Assembly: GCF_003846185.1 (NCBI RefSeq)
Contig: NZ_ML123034.1
Coordinates: 487,813-551,812 of the forward strand
Reading direction: 5' to 3'
DNA length: 64,000 bases
DNA from: Streptomyces sp. ADI96-02
GTDB taxonomy: Bacteria > Actinomycetota > Actinomycetes > Streptomycetales > Streptomycetaceae
Both the position numbers and the translations under genes were made by a program. The notes under the pieces were generated by a model that searched no databases, was not told where the DNA came from, and saw nothing but the letters and a program-made list of their open reading frames with translations. Every line of letters begins with the position of its first letter. The first letter of the stretch is position 1. This document shows positions 18,661 through 29,882 of this stretch, in pieces.

Positions 18661-18799
18661 CCTCCGATCCTCTCAGCCCGTCCGGCCCGCCCGGGCCCGT
18701 GCCGTACCGGGCACAGCGGCCACGACGCGCCGGAACGGCCCCGGTCACCGATGATCGGAGGTGGGGCAGCCGCCCCCGCGCCGGGAGAAGGGGACGACC

Positions 18800-20218
18800 A
18801 TGGTCCAGGAATCCGCCTCGACGCTCCGCGCTCTTCCGCACGCCACCCCCGAGGAGCGGGCCGCCCTCGGCAAGGCCGCCCGCCGCGACGCCCCGCGTTC
18901 GAGCCATGCGGAGTTCTCGCCCCCGCCGCGGCGGGGCGACCCGCTGCGGCTGCTCGAAGCGCAGTCCGCCGAGCGGGTGCCGGAGCTGGTGCCGATCCGC
19001 TACGGGCGGATGACCGAGTCCCCGTTCCGCTTCTACCGGGGCGCGGCGGCCATCATGGCCGCCGACCTGGCCGGGACCCCGGTCTCCGGGATCCGGGCGC
19101 AGCTCTGCGGCGACGCCCATCTGCTGAACTTCCGGTTGCTGGCCTCGCCGGAGCGGAACCTGGTGTTCGACATCAACGACTTCGACGAGACCCTGCCCGG
19201 CCCGTGGGAGTGGGACGTCAAGCGGCTGGCCGCGAGCCTGGTGATCGCGGGCCGGGCGAACGGCTTCTCGGATCAGGAGAGGACCGGGATCGTCCGGTCG
19301 GCGGTGCGCTCGTACCGGGAGGCGATGACCCGCTACGCGGAGATGCGCAACCTGGAGGTGTGGTACGCGAGGACCGACGCCGAGAAGCTGCGTACCGTCG
19401 CCGCCGAGCAGCTTTCCGGACGGGGCCGCAGGAACGTGGCGCGGGCGCTCGGCAAGGCGCGCTCCCGCGACAGCCTGCAGGCTTTCGCCAAGCTGACGGA
19501 GGTGGCGGACGGGAGGCTCCGGATCGTCCCCGACCCGCCGATGGTGGTGCCGCTGGCCGATCTCCTGCCGGGTGTGGAGCGCGACGCCGTGCAGCGGCGG
19601 TTCCGGGGGCTGGTCACGAGTTACGGCCACACGCTGGCCTCGGACCGGCGCTCGCTGCTGGCGGACTTCCGGCTGGTCGACGTGGCCCGCAAGGTCGTCG
19701 GCGTCGGAAGCGTCGGCACGCGCTGCTGGATCTTCCTGATGCTCGGCAGGGACGGCGGTGATCCGCTCTTCCTCCAGGCGAAGGAGGCCGGCCCGTCGGT
19801 GCTGGCCGAGCACACCGGCGCGAGCCGCTACGGGAACCAGGGCGAGCGGGTGGTCGCCGGGCAGCGGCTGATGCAGGCGACCAGCGACATCTTCCTCGGC
19901 TGGGAGCGGGTGGACGGGATCGACGGCCGTCGCCGGGACTTCTACATCCGCCAGTTGCGGGACTGGAAGGGCATCGCCGAGCCCGAGGCGATGGTGCCGA
20001 AGGGCATGCGTGCCTTCGGCGAGGTGTGCGGGGCGACCCTGGCGCGGGCCCACGCCCGTTCCGGCGACCGGATCGCCATCGCCGCGTACCTGGGCGGCCG
20101 GGACGTCTTCGACCGGGCGGTGGGCACGTTCGCCGAGGCGTACGCCGACCAGAACGAGCGCGACCACGCGGCTCTCGTCGAGGCGGTGGGCTCCGGGCGG
20201 CTGCCCGTCGCCGGCTGA
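18800..20218 (+). CDS. DUF2252 family protein
   Basis: Encodes 472 aa from an ATG preceded by GAAGGGG. Hallmarks are MTESPFRFYRGAAAIMAADL, LCGDAHLLNF and FDINDFDETLPGPWEWDVKRLAAS. The GDAHxxNF/DINDFDE pair resembles the Brenner-type catalytic and metal-binding motifs of aminoglycoside phosphotransferase-like kinases, so a phosphotransferase fold is plausible, but no activity is established. Length is normal for the family. The gene stands alone, followed by a hairpin at 20285-20319. Confidence 0.85.
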   Translation: MVQESASTLRALPHATPEERAALGKAARRDAPRSSHAEFSPPPRRGDPLRLLEAQSAERVPELVPIRYGRMTESPFRFYRGAAAIMAADLAGTPVSGIRAQLCGDAHLLNFRLLASPERNLVFDINDFDETLPGPWEWDVKRLAASLVIAGRANGFSDQERTGIVRSAVRSYREAMTRYAEMRNLEVWYARTDAEKLRTVAAEQLSGRGRRNVARALGKARSRDSLQAFAKLTEVADGRLRIVPDPPMVVPLADLLPGVERDAVQRRFRGLVTSYGHTLASDRRSLLADFRLVDVARKVVGVGSVGTRCWIFLMLGRDGGDPLFLQAKEAGPSVLAEHTGASRYGNQGERVVAGQRLMQATSDIFLGWERVDGIDGRRRDFYIRQLRDWKGIAEPEAMVPKGMRAFGEVCGATLARAHARSGDRIAIAAYLGGRDVFDRAVGTFAEAYADQNERDHAALVEAVGSGRLPVAG

Positions 20219-20284
20219 GTGCGGGTGGAACTCCCGTGCGGCGTCGGTGAGCGGGGATAGAGTCTCCGACGGACCCGGCGCGTC

Positions 20285-20319
20285 CCGTACCGGCGAGATC
20301 ACGCCGGTCTCCGGTACGG
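20285..20319 (+). terminator. Hairpin downstream of the DUF2252 gene
   Basis: CCGTACCGG pairs perfectly with CCGGTACGG over a 17-base loop that can itself form a smaller CCGGC stem. The remainder of the 340-base gap (20219-20558) shows no gene I can support; it should hold the promoter of the GNAT gene. Confidence 0.5.
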
Positions 20320-20558
20320 AGCGGCTCATCGGGATGCGGCGCGGCACATCCGGGTAGAGGGAGGGCTCCGGAGGTCACGGCCGCCGGGATCGCGCACGCC
20401 GTGCGTCCGGGAGGCCGCTCGCGCTTCCGGCTCACCGGGTCCTCGCACGTGCGGGCCCGGGACCGGAGCCGGTCCGCCACGCGCTCGTGATCCTCCAGCC
20501 CCGCCCGCAGCGCCGCGGCCCCGCGCCGCGGCCGTTCCGTTCCGAAAGGACCGCCCGT

Positions 20559-21083
20559 ATGACCGAGATCGTCCGCGTGACCGCGCCTGAACTGGTCACG
20601 TACGCCGATGACCTGGCCTCCCTTCTGCTGGAGACCGTCCAGGAAGGCGCGTCGGTCGGCTTCCTCGCCCCGCTGGACCGCGAGACGGCCGCCGCGTGGT
20701 GGCGCGAGCGGGCCGCCGCGGTCGAGGCGGGGCAGGTCGGCATCTGGATCGCCCGGGACGGCGGGCGGGTCTCGGGGACCATCGCCCTGGTGCGCGCGCC
20801 GCTGCCGAACGCCCGCCACCGCGCGGAGGTGGCCAAGCTGATGGTGCGCCCGTCGGCGCGCGGACAGGGGCTCGGCGCGGAACTGCTGGCGGCCGTCGAG
20901 TCGTACGCACTGGCCGAGGGCATCACTCTGCTGATCCTGGACACCGAGACCGGGAGTCTGGCCGAACAGGTCTACGTGAAGGCGAGCTGGACGGAGTGCG
21001 GGACCGTGCCGGGATACGCGGCGGATCCGGCGGGCATCCTCAAGCCGACGACCTTCTACTACAAGGAGCTCGCCGCCCGGTGA
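20559..21083 (+). CDS. GNAT family N-acetyltransferase
   Basis: Encodes 174 aa. The acetyl-CoA-binding motif A is VAKLMVRPSARGQGLGAELLAAVESYA, with the R/QxxGxG pyrophosphate loop (RGQGLG). The following strand LLILDTETG and the VYVKASWTECGTVPGYA segment match motif B. ATG 20559 follows AAAGGA by eight bases. The acceptor substrate is not evident. It lies 60 bp upstream of the glutathione peroxidase gene on the same strand, and the two may be co-transcribed. Confidence 0.88.
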   Translation: MTEIVRVTAPELVTYADDLASLLLETVQEGASVGFLAPLDRETAAAWWRERAAAVEAGQVGIWIARDGGRVSGTIALVRAPLPNARHRAEVAKLMVRPSARGQGLGAELLAAVESYALAEGITLLILDTETGSLAEQVYVKASWTECGTVPGYAADPAGILKPTTFYYKELAAR

Positions 21084-21143
21084 CGGACCGGCGGCGGGCC
21101 GCATGACGAACACGAACCACGCACTGGATCCAGGGAGACCTTC

Positions 21144-21632
21144 ATGACGCTGCACGACATCCCGCTGCACACCCTCACCGGCGAGCCGACCACCCTGGGC
21201 GCCTGGCGCGGCCGGTCCGTCCTGGTGGTGAACGTGGCCTCCAAGTGCGGTCTCACCCCGCAGTACGAGGGCCTGGAGCGGCTGCAGCAGACCTACGGGG
21301 ACCGGGGCCTGACCGTGCTCGGCGTGCCCTGCAACCAGTTCGCCGGGCAGGAGCCGGGCAGCGCGGAGGAGATCCGGACCTTCTGCTCGACCACGTACGG
21401 CGTCAGCTTCCCGCTCCTGGCGAAGACGGACGTCAACGGCGCGGACCGGCACCCGCTGTACGCGGAGTTGACGAAGGTCGCGGACGCGGACGGCGAGGCC
21501 GGGGACGTCCAGTGGAACTTCGAGAAGTTCGTGATCTCGCCCTCCGGAGAGCCGGTGGCGCGTTTCCGCCCCGGCACGGATCCGGAGGCTCCGGAGGTCG
21601 TCGCGGCCATCGAGGCGCAGTTGCCGGCCTGA
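21144..21632 (+). CDS. Glutathione peroxidase-family thiol peroxidase
   Basis: Encodes 162 aa. The peroxidatic Cys35 lies in VNVASKCGLTPQY. The second block PCNQFAGQEPGS supplies the conserved Gln, and WNFEKF the conserved Trp/Asn. The enzyme uses Cys, not selenocysteine. In actinomycetes, which lack glutathione, such proteins usually reduce peroxides with thioredoxin or mycothiol systems. Preceded by AGGGAG. Confidence 0.93.
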   Translation: MTLHDIPLHTLTGEPTTLGAWRGRSVLVVNVASKCGLTPQYEGLERLQQTYGDRGLTVLGVPCNQFAGQEPGSAEEIRTFCSTTYGVSFPLLAKTDVNGADRHPLYAELTKVADADGEAGDVQWNFEKFVISPSGEPVARFRPGTDPEAPEVVAAIEAQLPA

Positions 21633-21643
21633 TCGCGCGCACG

Positions 21644-21675
21644 GGCCCCGGGGGTACGCCGTATGTCCCGGGGCC
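21644..21675. terminator. Bidirectional hairpin between the peroxidase and acyl-CoA dehydrogenase genes
   Basis: GGCCCCGGG pairs perfectly with CCCGGGGCC across a 14-base loop, between two convergent genes. Confidence 0.6.
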
Positions 21676-21725
21676 GGTGCGCCGGTGCCTGCGCTGGGTG
21701 CCGTGAGCCGTGAGCCGCCGTGGCG

Positions 21726-22952
<1,227 letters not shown>

Positions 22953-22993
22953 GTTCCCCTCCTGGCACTGCTGCGAAAAACACACGTTACTTG

Positions 22994-23015
22994 CGGTAAC
23001 AACAGTCTGTTACCG
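22994..23015. promoter_or_regulatory. Palindromic operator between acyl-CoA dehydrogenase and TetR genes
   Basis: CGGTAACA and TGTTACCG are perfect 8-bp inverted arms around a 6-base centre. The outer flanks TTACTTG and GTAAGTA extend the symmetry imperfectly. The site is AT-rich against its surroundings and 41 bp upstream of the dehydrogenase start. Confidence 0.65.
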
Positions 23016-23138
23016 GTAAGTAGCGACTGTCAACCGCGCCGGAGCTCAGCGACGACGCCGTCCGGCGGGGTGTTACGTTGCCCAGGCGTGCAGACGAAAC
23101 CGGGCAGAAAGTGCCCGGCCAGGGGTGGGAGAGACGCC

Positions 23139-23789
23139 ATGGAGACCACACGAAGCGCCGAGCCACAGCGGACCGCGGCCGAGCAGCGCCGCCGCGAACT
23201 GCTCGAGGCCGCGGACCGGGTGGTGCTCAGAGACGGCCCGCGGGCCTCCATGAACGCGATCGCCGCCGAGGCCGGGATCACGAAGCCCATCCTCTACCGC
23301 CACTTCGGCGACAAGGGCGGGCTCTACCGCGCCCTCGCCCAACGGCACACCGACGCCCTCCTCGGCGCCCTGCGCTCGGCCCTCGACGCGCCCGCCGAGC
23401 GACGCGCCCGGGTGGAGGCCACGCTCGACACCTACCTCGCCGCGATCGAGGCCCGGCCGCAGGTGTACCGCTTCCTGATGCACCCGTCCGACGACTCGGC
23501 GCCCGCGACCGAACAGGGCTTCGACGTGGGCCGGCACTCCGCCCCGCTGCTGCGCCGCCTCGGCGAGGAGCTGGGCCAGGTCATCGCCGAACGGGTCGAC
23601 CTGGGGCCGGACAGCGAGCAGACGGCCCGCATCTGGGGGCACGGGATCGTCGGCATGATGCACGCGGCGGGCGACTGGTGGCTCGGCGACCGGCCCTGCT
23701 CCCGCGAGCGGCTGGTGCGCAGCCTCGCCGACCTGCTGTGGGGCCGGCTGGCGGAGGCCGGCGACCTCGGGGACGGCCCGGGGTTCTGA
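23139..23789 (+). CDS. TetR family transcriptional regulator
   Basis: Encodes 216 aa. The N-terminal helix-turn-helix is clear: RRRELLEAADRVVLRDGPRASMNAIAAEAGITKPILYRHFGDKGGLYRAL, with the TetR signature TKPILYRHFGDK. A helical C-terminal ligand domain follows. The start ATG is preceded by GGGAGAG. It is divergent from an acyl-CoA dehydrogenase gene and the palindrome at 22994-23015 is the likely operator, so an acyl-CoA or fatty-acid ligand is a reasonable inference. Confidence 0.9.
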   Translation: METTRSAEPQRTAAEQRRRELLEAADRVVLRDGPRASMNAIAAEAGITKPILYRHFGDKGGLYRALAQRHTDALLGALRSALDAPAERRARVEATLDTYLAAIEARPQVYRFLMHPSDDSAPATEQGFDVGRHSAPLLRRLGEELGQVIAERVDLGPDSEQTARIWGHGIVGMMHAAGDWWLGDRPCSRERLVRSLADLLWGRLAEAGDLGDGPGF

Positions 23790-23808
23790 CGACGCGCGGC
23801 CCGCGGCC

Positions 23809-24354
23809 TCAGCCCTCGCGGGCCCACGGCGCGCGACGCGCGGCGCGCAGCGCCCTGGCCCGCCGCAGCCCGGTCAACCGGTCGGTGTACACGGATCCGT
23901 CCAGGTGGTCGCACTCGTGCTGGAGGCACCGCGCGAACCAGCCGGTGCCGGCGATGCGGACCGGCTCCCCGGTCATCGTCAACCCCTCGACGACCGCGTG
24001 GTCGAAACGCTCCGTGCCCGCTTCCAGACCCGGAAGTGACAGACAGCCCTCCGGTCCGCGTACGGTGAGTCCGTCCGCCTCGACGAGTTCGGGATTGACC
24101 ACGTGCCCCAGATGGCGGACATCGTCGTCGTCCGGGCAGTCGTAGACGAACACCTTGAGCGGGACGCCGATCTGGTTGGCGGCGAGCCCGACGCCGTGCG
24201 CGGCGTACATGGTGGCGAACATGTCCTCGACCAGCCCGGCGAGCGAGGGGCCGAAATCCGTGACGTCCTCGCAGGCGCGGTGGAGCACCGGGTCGCCGAG
24301 CAGACTCATCTCACGGACGAGTCCGGAACTGCCGGGGATCGGGCGGTTTCGCAT
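23809..24354 (-). CDS. def: Peptide deformylase
   Basis: Encodes 181 aa from ATG 24354 (MRNRPIPGSS), preferred over an upstream ORF start because the family N-terminus begins here. The three deformylase motifs are intact: GVGLAANQIG, EGCLSLPG and QHECDHLDG, supplying the Cys and two His metal ligands and the catalytic Glu. It removes N-formyl groups from nascent proteins. Actinomycetes usually have several copies, so this may not be the only one. It is divergent from murT. Confidence 0.95.
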   Translation of the reverse strand: MRNRPIPGSSGLVREMSLLGDPVLHRACEDVTDFGPSLAGLVEDMFATMYAAHGVGLAANQIGVPLKVFVYDCPDDDDVRHLGHVVNPELVEADGLTVRGPEGCLSLPGLEAGTERFDHAVVEGLTMTGEPVRIAGTGWFARCLQHECDHLDGSVYTDRLTGLRRARALRAARRAPWAREG

Positions 24355-24468
24355 GGCGGTAAGCGTACGTTCCGCCGCGGCCCGCACGTTCCCGTGGTGC
24401 CGCGGTGCGGTCGGCGCACCGGACATCGATAGGCTGGGCGCGGACCGATGCAAGGAGGATCTAGGACG

Positions 24469-25707
24469 ATGGCAGGCAACACGGAGCCGTTGTCGCCGCG
24501 GGCCAAACTGGCCGTGACGGCGGGCAAGGCCGCGGCGGCGGTGTCACGCGCCGCGGGGCGGGGCAGCGGATCGGTGATCGGCGGCCGGGTGGCGCTCAAG
24601 CTCGACCCCGACCTGCTGGGGCGGCTGGCGCAGCACCTGGACGTGATCCTCGTGTCGGCGACGAACGGCAAGACGACCACCACCCGGCTGATCGCCGAGG
24701 CGCTGCGGGCCGCCGGGCCCGTCGTGTCGAACGCGCTCGGCGCGAACATGCCCGCGGGCATCACCTCGGCGCTGGCCGGCGGCTCGGACGCGAAGTTCGG
24801 CGTGATCGAGGTCGACGAGAAGTACCTCGCGGGGGTCGCCCGCGACACGACGCCGAAGGCGATCGCGCTGCTCAACCTCTCCCGCGACCAGTTGGACCGC
24901 GCGGCGGAGACCCGGATGCTGGCCGAGCACTGGCGCGAGGGTCTCTCCGGCTCGAAGGCCGTGATCATCGCCAACGCCGACGACCCGCTGATCGTCTGGG
25001 CGGCCTCCTCCTCGCCGAACGTGGTGTGGGTGGCGGCCGGTCAGGCGTGGAAGGACGACGCCTGGTCCTGCCCGTCCTGCGGCGGTGTGATGCAGCGTCC
25101 GGGCGACGACTGGTTCTGCGGGCAGTGCGGCTTCCGCCGCCCCGCCCCGAGCTGGGCGCTGAACGGCGACTACGTCCTGGACCCGCACGGCTCCGCGTGG
25201 CCGATCCACCTCCAGCTGCCGGGCCGGGCGAACAAGGCCAACGCCACCAGTTCCGCCGCCGTGGCCGCCGTCTTCGGGGTGCCGCCGCAGGTCGCGCTGG
25301 AGCGCATGTACCAGGTGCAGGCCGTCGCGGGCCGCTACGACGTGGTGGCCTTCCAGAACCGCGAACTGCGCCTGCTGCTGGCGAAGAACCCGGCCGGCTG
25401 GCTGGAGACGTTCTCGCTGATCGATCCGCCGCCGACGCCGGTGATCCTCTCCGTCAACGCCCGCGGCGCCGACGGCACGGACACCTCCTGGCTCTGGGAC
25501 GTCGACTACACCCAGCTGGCCGGACACCCGATCTTCGTGCTCGGCGACCGCAAGCTGGACCTCGCGGTCCGCCTCGAAGTGGCCGGACTCGACTTCCGGG
25601 TCTGCGAGACGCTCGACGAGGCCGTGCAGTACGCGCCGCCCGGCCGCATCGAGGTCATCGCCAACTACACCGCCTTCCAGGATCTGCGCCGTCGTGTCGG
25701 CAACTGA
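24469..25707 (+). CDS. murT: Lipid II isoglutaminyl synthase, Mur ligase-like subunit MurT
   Basis: Encodes 412 aa; ATG 24469 has AAGGAGG ten bases upstream. The Mur ligase ATP loop is SATNGKTTTTRLIAE. A four-Cys zinc ribbon (Cys201, 204, 217, 220; CPSCGG ... CGQCGF) interrupts the central domain, a MurT hallmark, and the C-terminal region is the DUF1727 type. With GatD it amidates the alpha-carboxyl of D-Glu in the lipid II stem peptide to D-isoglutamine, using glutamine nitrogen. gatD follows 34 bases downstream. Confidence 0.95.
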   Translation: MAGNTEPLSPRAKLAVTAGKAAAAVSRAAGRGSGSVIGGRVALKLDPDLLGRLAQHLDVILVSATNGKTTTTRLIAEALRAAGPVVSNALGANMPAGITSALAGGSDAKFGVIEVDEKYLAGVARDTTPKAIALLNLSRDQLDRAAETRMLAEHWREGLSGSKAVIIANADDPLIVWAASSSPNVVWVAAGQAWKDDAWSCPSCGGVMQRPGDDWFCGQCGFRRPAPSWALNGDYVLDPHGSAWPIHLQLPGRANKANATSSAAVAAVFGVPPQVALERMYQVQAVAGRYDVVAFQNRELRLLLAKNPAGWLETFSLIDPPPTPVILSVNARGADGTDTSWLWDVDYTQLAGHPIFVLGDRKLDLAVRLEVAGLDFRVCETLDEAVQYAPPGRIEVIANYTAFQDLRRRVGN

Positions 25708-25741
25708 CCCCGGCGCCGGCCACCTCCGGAGAGGACGAAGC

Positions 25742-26470
25742 ATGAGCAACAACGGTCTGCGTCTGGTCTGGGTCTACCCCGACCTGCTCAGCACCTACGG
25801 CGACCAGGGCAACGCCCTGGTCGTGGAGCGCCGGGCCCGGCAGCGCGGTCTGGACGTGCAGCGCGTCGACGTGCGCAGCGACCAGCCGGTGCCGACCTCG
25901 GGCGACATCTACCTGATCGGCGGCGGCGAGGACCGGCCGCAGCGGCTCGCGGCCGAGCGGCTGCGCCGCGACGGCGGGCTGAGCCGCGCCGCGTCGAACG
26001 GCGCGATCATCTTCTCGGTCTGCGCCGGCTACCAGATCCTCGGCCACGAGTTCATCAACGACCTCGGCGAGCGCGAGGCCGGCCTCGGCCTGCTGGACGT
26101 GGTCTCGACCCGCGGCGAGGGCGCGCGGTGCGTCGGCGACGTGCTGGCGGACATCGACCCGAACCTCAACCTGCCGCCGCTGACCGGGTTCGAGAACCAC
26201 CAGGGCGTCACCCATCTCGGCCCGACGGCACGGCCGTTCGCCCGGGTGCAGTTCGGCCGGGGCAACGGCACCGGCGACGGCACCGAGGGCGCGTACAACG
26301 ACACCGTCTTCGGCACGTACATGCACGGTCCGGTGATGGCCCGCAATCCGCAGATCGCCGATCTGCTGCTCAAGCTGGCTCTCGACGTGAACGCGCTGCC
26401 GCCCACGGACGACCGCTGGTACGACGCGCTGCGCGCCGAGCGGATCGCCTCGGCGACGCAGCCCGCCTGA
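25742..26470 (+). CDS. gatD: Lipid II isoglutaminyl synthase, glutaminase subunit GatD
   Basis: Encodes 242 aa of a class I (triad) glutamine amidotransferase of the CobQ type. The nucleophile is Cys94 in FSVCAGYQILG, and the catalytic His lies in GTYMHGPV near residue 194. The N-terminal LVWVYPDLLSTYGDQGN block is family-specific. It hydrolyses glutamine and channels ammonia to MurT. The close spacing with murT indicates an operon. Confidence 0.95.
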   Translation: MSNNGLRLVWVYPDLLSTYGDQGNALVVERRARQRGLDVQRVDVRSDQPVPTSGDIYLIGGGEDRPQRLAAERLRRDGGLSRAASNGAIIFSVCAGYQILGHEFINDLGEREAGLGLLDVVSTRGEGARCVGDVLADIDPNLNLPPLTGFENHQGVTHLGPTARPFARVQFGRGNGTGDGTEGAYNDTVFGTYMHGPVMARNPQIADLLLKLALDVNALPPTDDRWYDALRAERIASATQPA

Positions 26471-26522
26471 GGCGGTTTCCGCTCAACCGAGCGGAGTCCA
26501 GCAGGCGGACGCCGGGTTCGGT

Positions 26523-26552
26523 CCCGCCACCCTGCGCCGGTAGGGTGGCGGG
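26523..26552 (+). terminator. Strong hairpin between gatD and pfkA
   Basis: CCCGCCACCCT pairs perfectly (11 bp) with AGGGTGGCGGG across an 8-base loop, 52 bases after the gatD stop. It could terminate murT-gatD. Its right arm also contains TAGGGT, a possible -10 element for pfkA, so the two functions may overlap. Confidence 0.6.
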
Positions 26553-26610
26553 GATCCAACCGGACGACGTGGTCCGGTCGTCGACCCACGTTGCAAAGGT
26601 TTTCCGGGCC

Positions 26611-27636
<1,026 letters not shown>

Positions 27637-27653
27637 TCGACACCCGGTTCCCC

Positions 27654-27691
27654 GAACCGCCCCCGGCCGCGACCGCGGTCGGGGGCGGTTC
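27654..27691 (+). terminator. Terminator hairpin after pfkA
   Basis: GAACCGCCCCCG pairs perfectly (12 bp) with CGGGGGCGGTTC; the 14-base loop can add inner pairs. It begins 17 bases after the stop and is followed by TAGT. Confidence 0.75.
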
Positions 27692-27747
27692 TAGTCTGGA
27701 GCGGACAACCGGCACGAAACGGGGACGTCCCCAGCGGGAGTGAGCAG

Positions 27748-28698
27748 ATGGACCACAGCGGGCACGGCATGAACATGGATCTGCCGCCGTTCACGCTGGG
27801 GCGGGGGCTGGAGTTCTCCCCCGACCCGTTCTTCCTGACCGGCTGCCTCCTGGCGCTCGCCCTGTACGGGTACGGCGTGGTGCGGCTGCGCCGGCGCGGG
27901 GACGGCTGGCCGGTGAACCGGATCGTGTTCTTCGTCGTCGGCGTGGCGAGCATCGCGCTGGTCATGTGCACCAAGCTCAACGACTACGGCATGGTCATGT
28001 TCAGCGTGCACATGGTGCAGCACATGGTGATCAGCATGCTGTCGCCGATCCTGCTGCTGCTGGGCGCTCCGGTGACGCTGGCGCTGCGCGCGCTGCCGCC
28101 GGCCGCGCGCGGGCGCACCGGGCCTCGCGAGCTGCTCCTGAAGCTGCTGCACAGCCGCTACATGAAGATCGTCACGCATCCGGTCTTCACGATCCCGCTC
28201 TTCATCGCGAGCCTGTACGGGCTGTACTTCACGCCGCTCTTCGACTTCCTGATGAGTTCGAAGCCGGGGCACATCGCGATGATGGTGCACTTCCTCGCCG
28301 TCGGCCTGGTGTTCTTCTGGCCGATCATGGGCGTGGACCCCGGCCCGCACCGGCCGGGGTACGTGATGCGGATGCTGGAGCTGTTCGCCGGGATGCCGTT
28401 CCACGCGTTCTTCGGGATCGCGCTGATGATGGCGACCACGCCGATGGTCGGGACGTACGCGGACCCGCCCGCCTCGCTCGGCATCGACCCGCTGAGCGAC
28501 CAGAACTGGGCGGGCGGCATCGCCTGGGCCTTCAGCGAGATCCCGTCCGTGCTCGTATTGATCGCGCTGGTCTACCAGTGGTACCGCTCCGAGCAGCGCA
28601 CGGCCAAGCGCGCGGACCGGGCCGCGGACCGCGACGGCGACCAGGAGCTGGCGGCGTACAACGCCTATCTCGCCTCATTGCAGGCGCGCGGCCAGTAG
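27748..28698 (+). CDS. CtaG-like cytochrome c oxidase assembly protein
   Basis: Encodes 316 aa. The His/Met-rich N-terminus (MDHSGHGMNMD) could bind copper. Seven membrane segments follow, with the family block FSVHMVQHMVISMLSPILLLLGAPVTLALR and later MMVHFLAVGLVFFWPIMGVDP. This is the caa3-type CtaG (DUF1404-like) family, implicated in copper insertion into oxidase. Preceded by a GGGAGTGAG site. No oxidase subunits adjoin it. Confidence 0.88.
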   Translation: MDHSGHGMNMDLPPFTLGRGLEFSPDPFFLTGCLLALALYGYGVVRLRRRGDGWPVNRIVFFVVGVASIALVMCTKLNDYGMVMFSVHMVQHMVISMLSPILLLLGAPVTLALRALPPAARGRTGPRELLLKLLHSRYMKIVTHPVFTIPLFIASLYGLYFTPLFDFLMSSKPGHIAMMVHFLAVGLVFFWPIMGVDPGPHRPGYVMRMLELFAGMPFHAFFGIALMMATTPMVGTYADPPASLGIDPLSDQNWAGGIAWAFSEIPSVLVLIALVYQWYRSEQRTAKRADRAADRDGDQELAAYNAYLASLQARGQ

Positions 28699-28764
28699 CG
28701 CGGGGGGCGCTCGCGGGGTGACCATGGGGACAACGGCCGCGCGGCCGGCGAGGAGCGTGCGCGC

Positions 28765-28923
28765 ATGTCCGGATCGACGAAGACCATGGGGTATCTGACC
28801 GTCGGGGCGCTGGTGGCGGTGACCGCGTACACGGTGGCACTGGGGAGCAGCGGCTGGCTCTGGTTCGGCTGGGTGGTGCTGGGGCTGTGCACGCTCGGCA
28901 TGATGGCCACGCGGGACACCTGA
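28765..28923 (+). CDS. Small two-helix membrane protein
   Basis: A 52-aa ORF with AGGAG nine bases before its ATG. After a short polar start (MSGSTKTMGY) it has two apolar helices (about residues 10-27 and 30-47) joined by GSSGW, ending in a charged RDT. Codon use is typical of the neighbourhood. It follows the CtaG-like gene by 66 bases and may be co-transcribed. Function unknown. Confidence 0.65.
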   Translation: MSGSTKTMGYLTVGALVAVTAYTVALGSSGWLWFGWVVLGLCTLGMMATRDT

Positions 28924-29101
28924 GCCGTCACCACGGGTGACGGTGTCTGCGGGGCCCGTGAGCGGGTACGCGCCGGAGAGCGGTCGGCGCACGGCCGCGG
29001 CCCGGTGATCCCGGGGCCCTGGACGAGCCGTCCCCGGGATCACGACGACCGGCTACCGCACAGCCCCGACGCCGCCCGGCAGAGCGAGGTGCACCCACAC
29101 C

Positions 29102-29818
29102 GTGTTCTATTACGTCCTGAAATACGTCGTGCTGGGGCCGCTGCTCCGGTTGCTGTTCCGTCCCCGTATCGAGGGCCTGGAGAACATCCCGGACGACGGC
29201 GCGGCGATCGTCGCCGGAAACCACCTCTCGTTCTCCGACCACTTCCTCATGCCGGCCATCCTCAAGCGGCGCATCACCTTCCTGGCCAAGGCCGAGTACT
29301 TCACCGGTCCGGGGATCAGGGGACGGCTCACCGCCGCGTTCTTCCGCAGCGCCGGCCAGATCCCGGTGGACCGGTCCGGCAAGGAGGCGGGGCAGGCGGC
29401 GATCCGCGAGGGGCTGGGGGTGCTGGGCCGCGGCGAGCTGCTGGGCATCTATCCGGAGGGCACGCGCTCGCACGACGGCCGGCTCTACAAGGGCAAGGTC
29501 GGTGTCGCGGTGATGGCGATCACCGCGCGGGCGCCGGTCGTTCCGTGCGCCATGGTCGGGACGTTCGAGATCCAGCCGCCCGGCAAGGTCGTCCCGCGCA
29601 TCAAGCGGGTCGCGATCCGGTTCGGTGAACCGCTGGACTTCTCGCGCTACGCCGGCCTGGAGAACGAGAAGGCCGCGATCCGGGCCGTGACCGACGAGAT
29701 CATGTACGCGATCCTCGAACTGTCGGGCCAGGAGTACGTGGACGAGTACGCGGCCAAGGTGAAGGAGGCCGAACAGTCGCGGCAGCAGCCGAGGAGGTTC
29801 CCGGGGCGGCGACGCTGA
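29102..29818 (+). CDS. plsC: 1-acyl-sn-glycerol-3-phosphate acyltransferase
   Basis: Encodes 238 aa from a GTG. The acyltransferase motifs are NHLSFSDH (HX4D catalytic pair), PVDRSGKEAG, and YPEGTRS (glycerol-phosphate binding). One N-terminal hydrophobic segment would anchor it to the membrane. It acylates lysophosphatidate to phosphatidate in phospholipid synthesis; several paralogues exist in actinomycetes, so the exact substrate is uncertain. The basic C-terminus (RFPGRRR) may contact the membrane. Confidence 0.9.
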   Translation: MFYYVLKYVVLGPLLRLLFRPRIEGLENIPDDGAAIVAGNHLSFSDHFLMPAILKRRITFLAKAEYFTGPGIRGRLTAAFFRSAGQIPVDRSGKEAGQAAIREGLGVLGRGELLGIYPEGTRSHDGRLYKGKVGVAVMAITARAPVVPCAMVGTFEIQPPGKVVPRIKRVAIRFGEPLDFSRYAGLENEKAAIRAVTDEIMYAILELSGQEYVDEYAAKVKEAEQSRQQPRRFPGRRR

Positions 29819-29882
29819 CAGCGGATCCGCCGTCGGCGTAGCGAGCGGGCTTCTCCTCCGCGACGCCTCTACCGTCGTGTCC

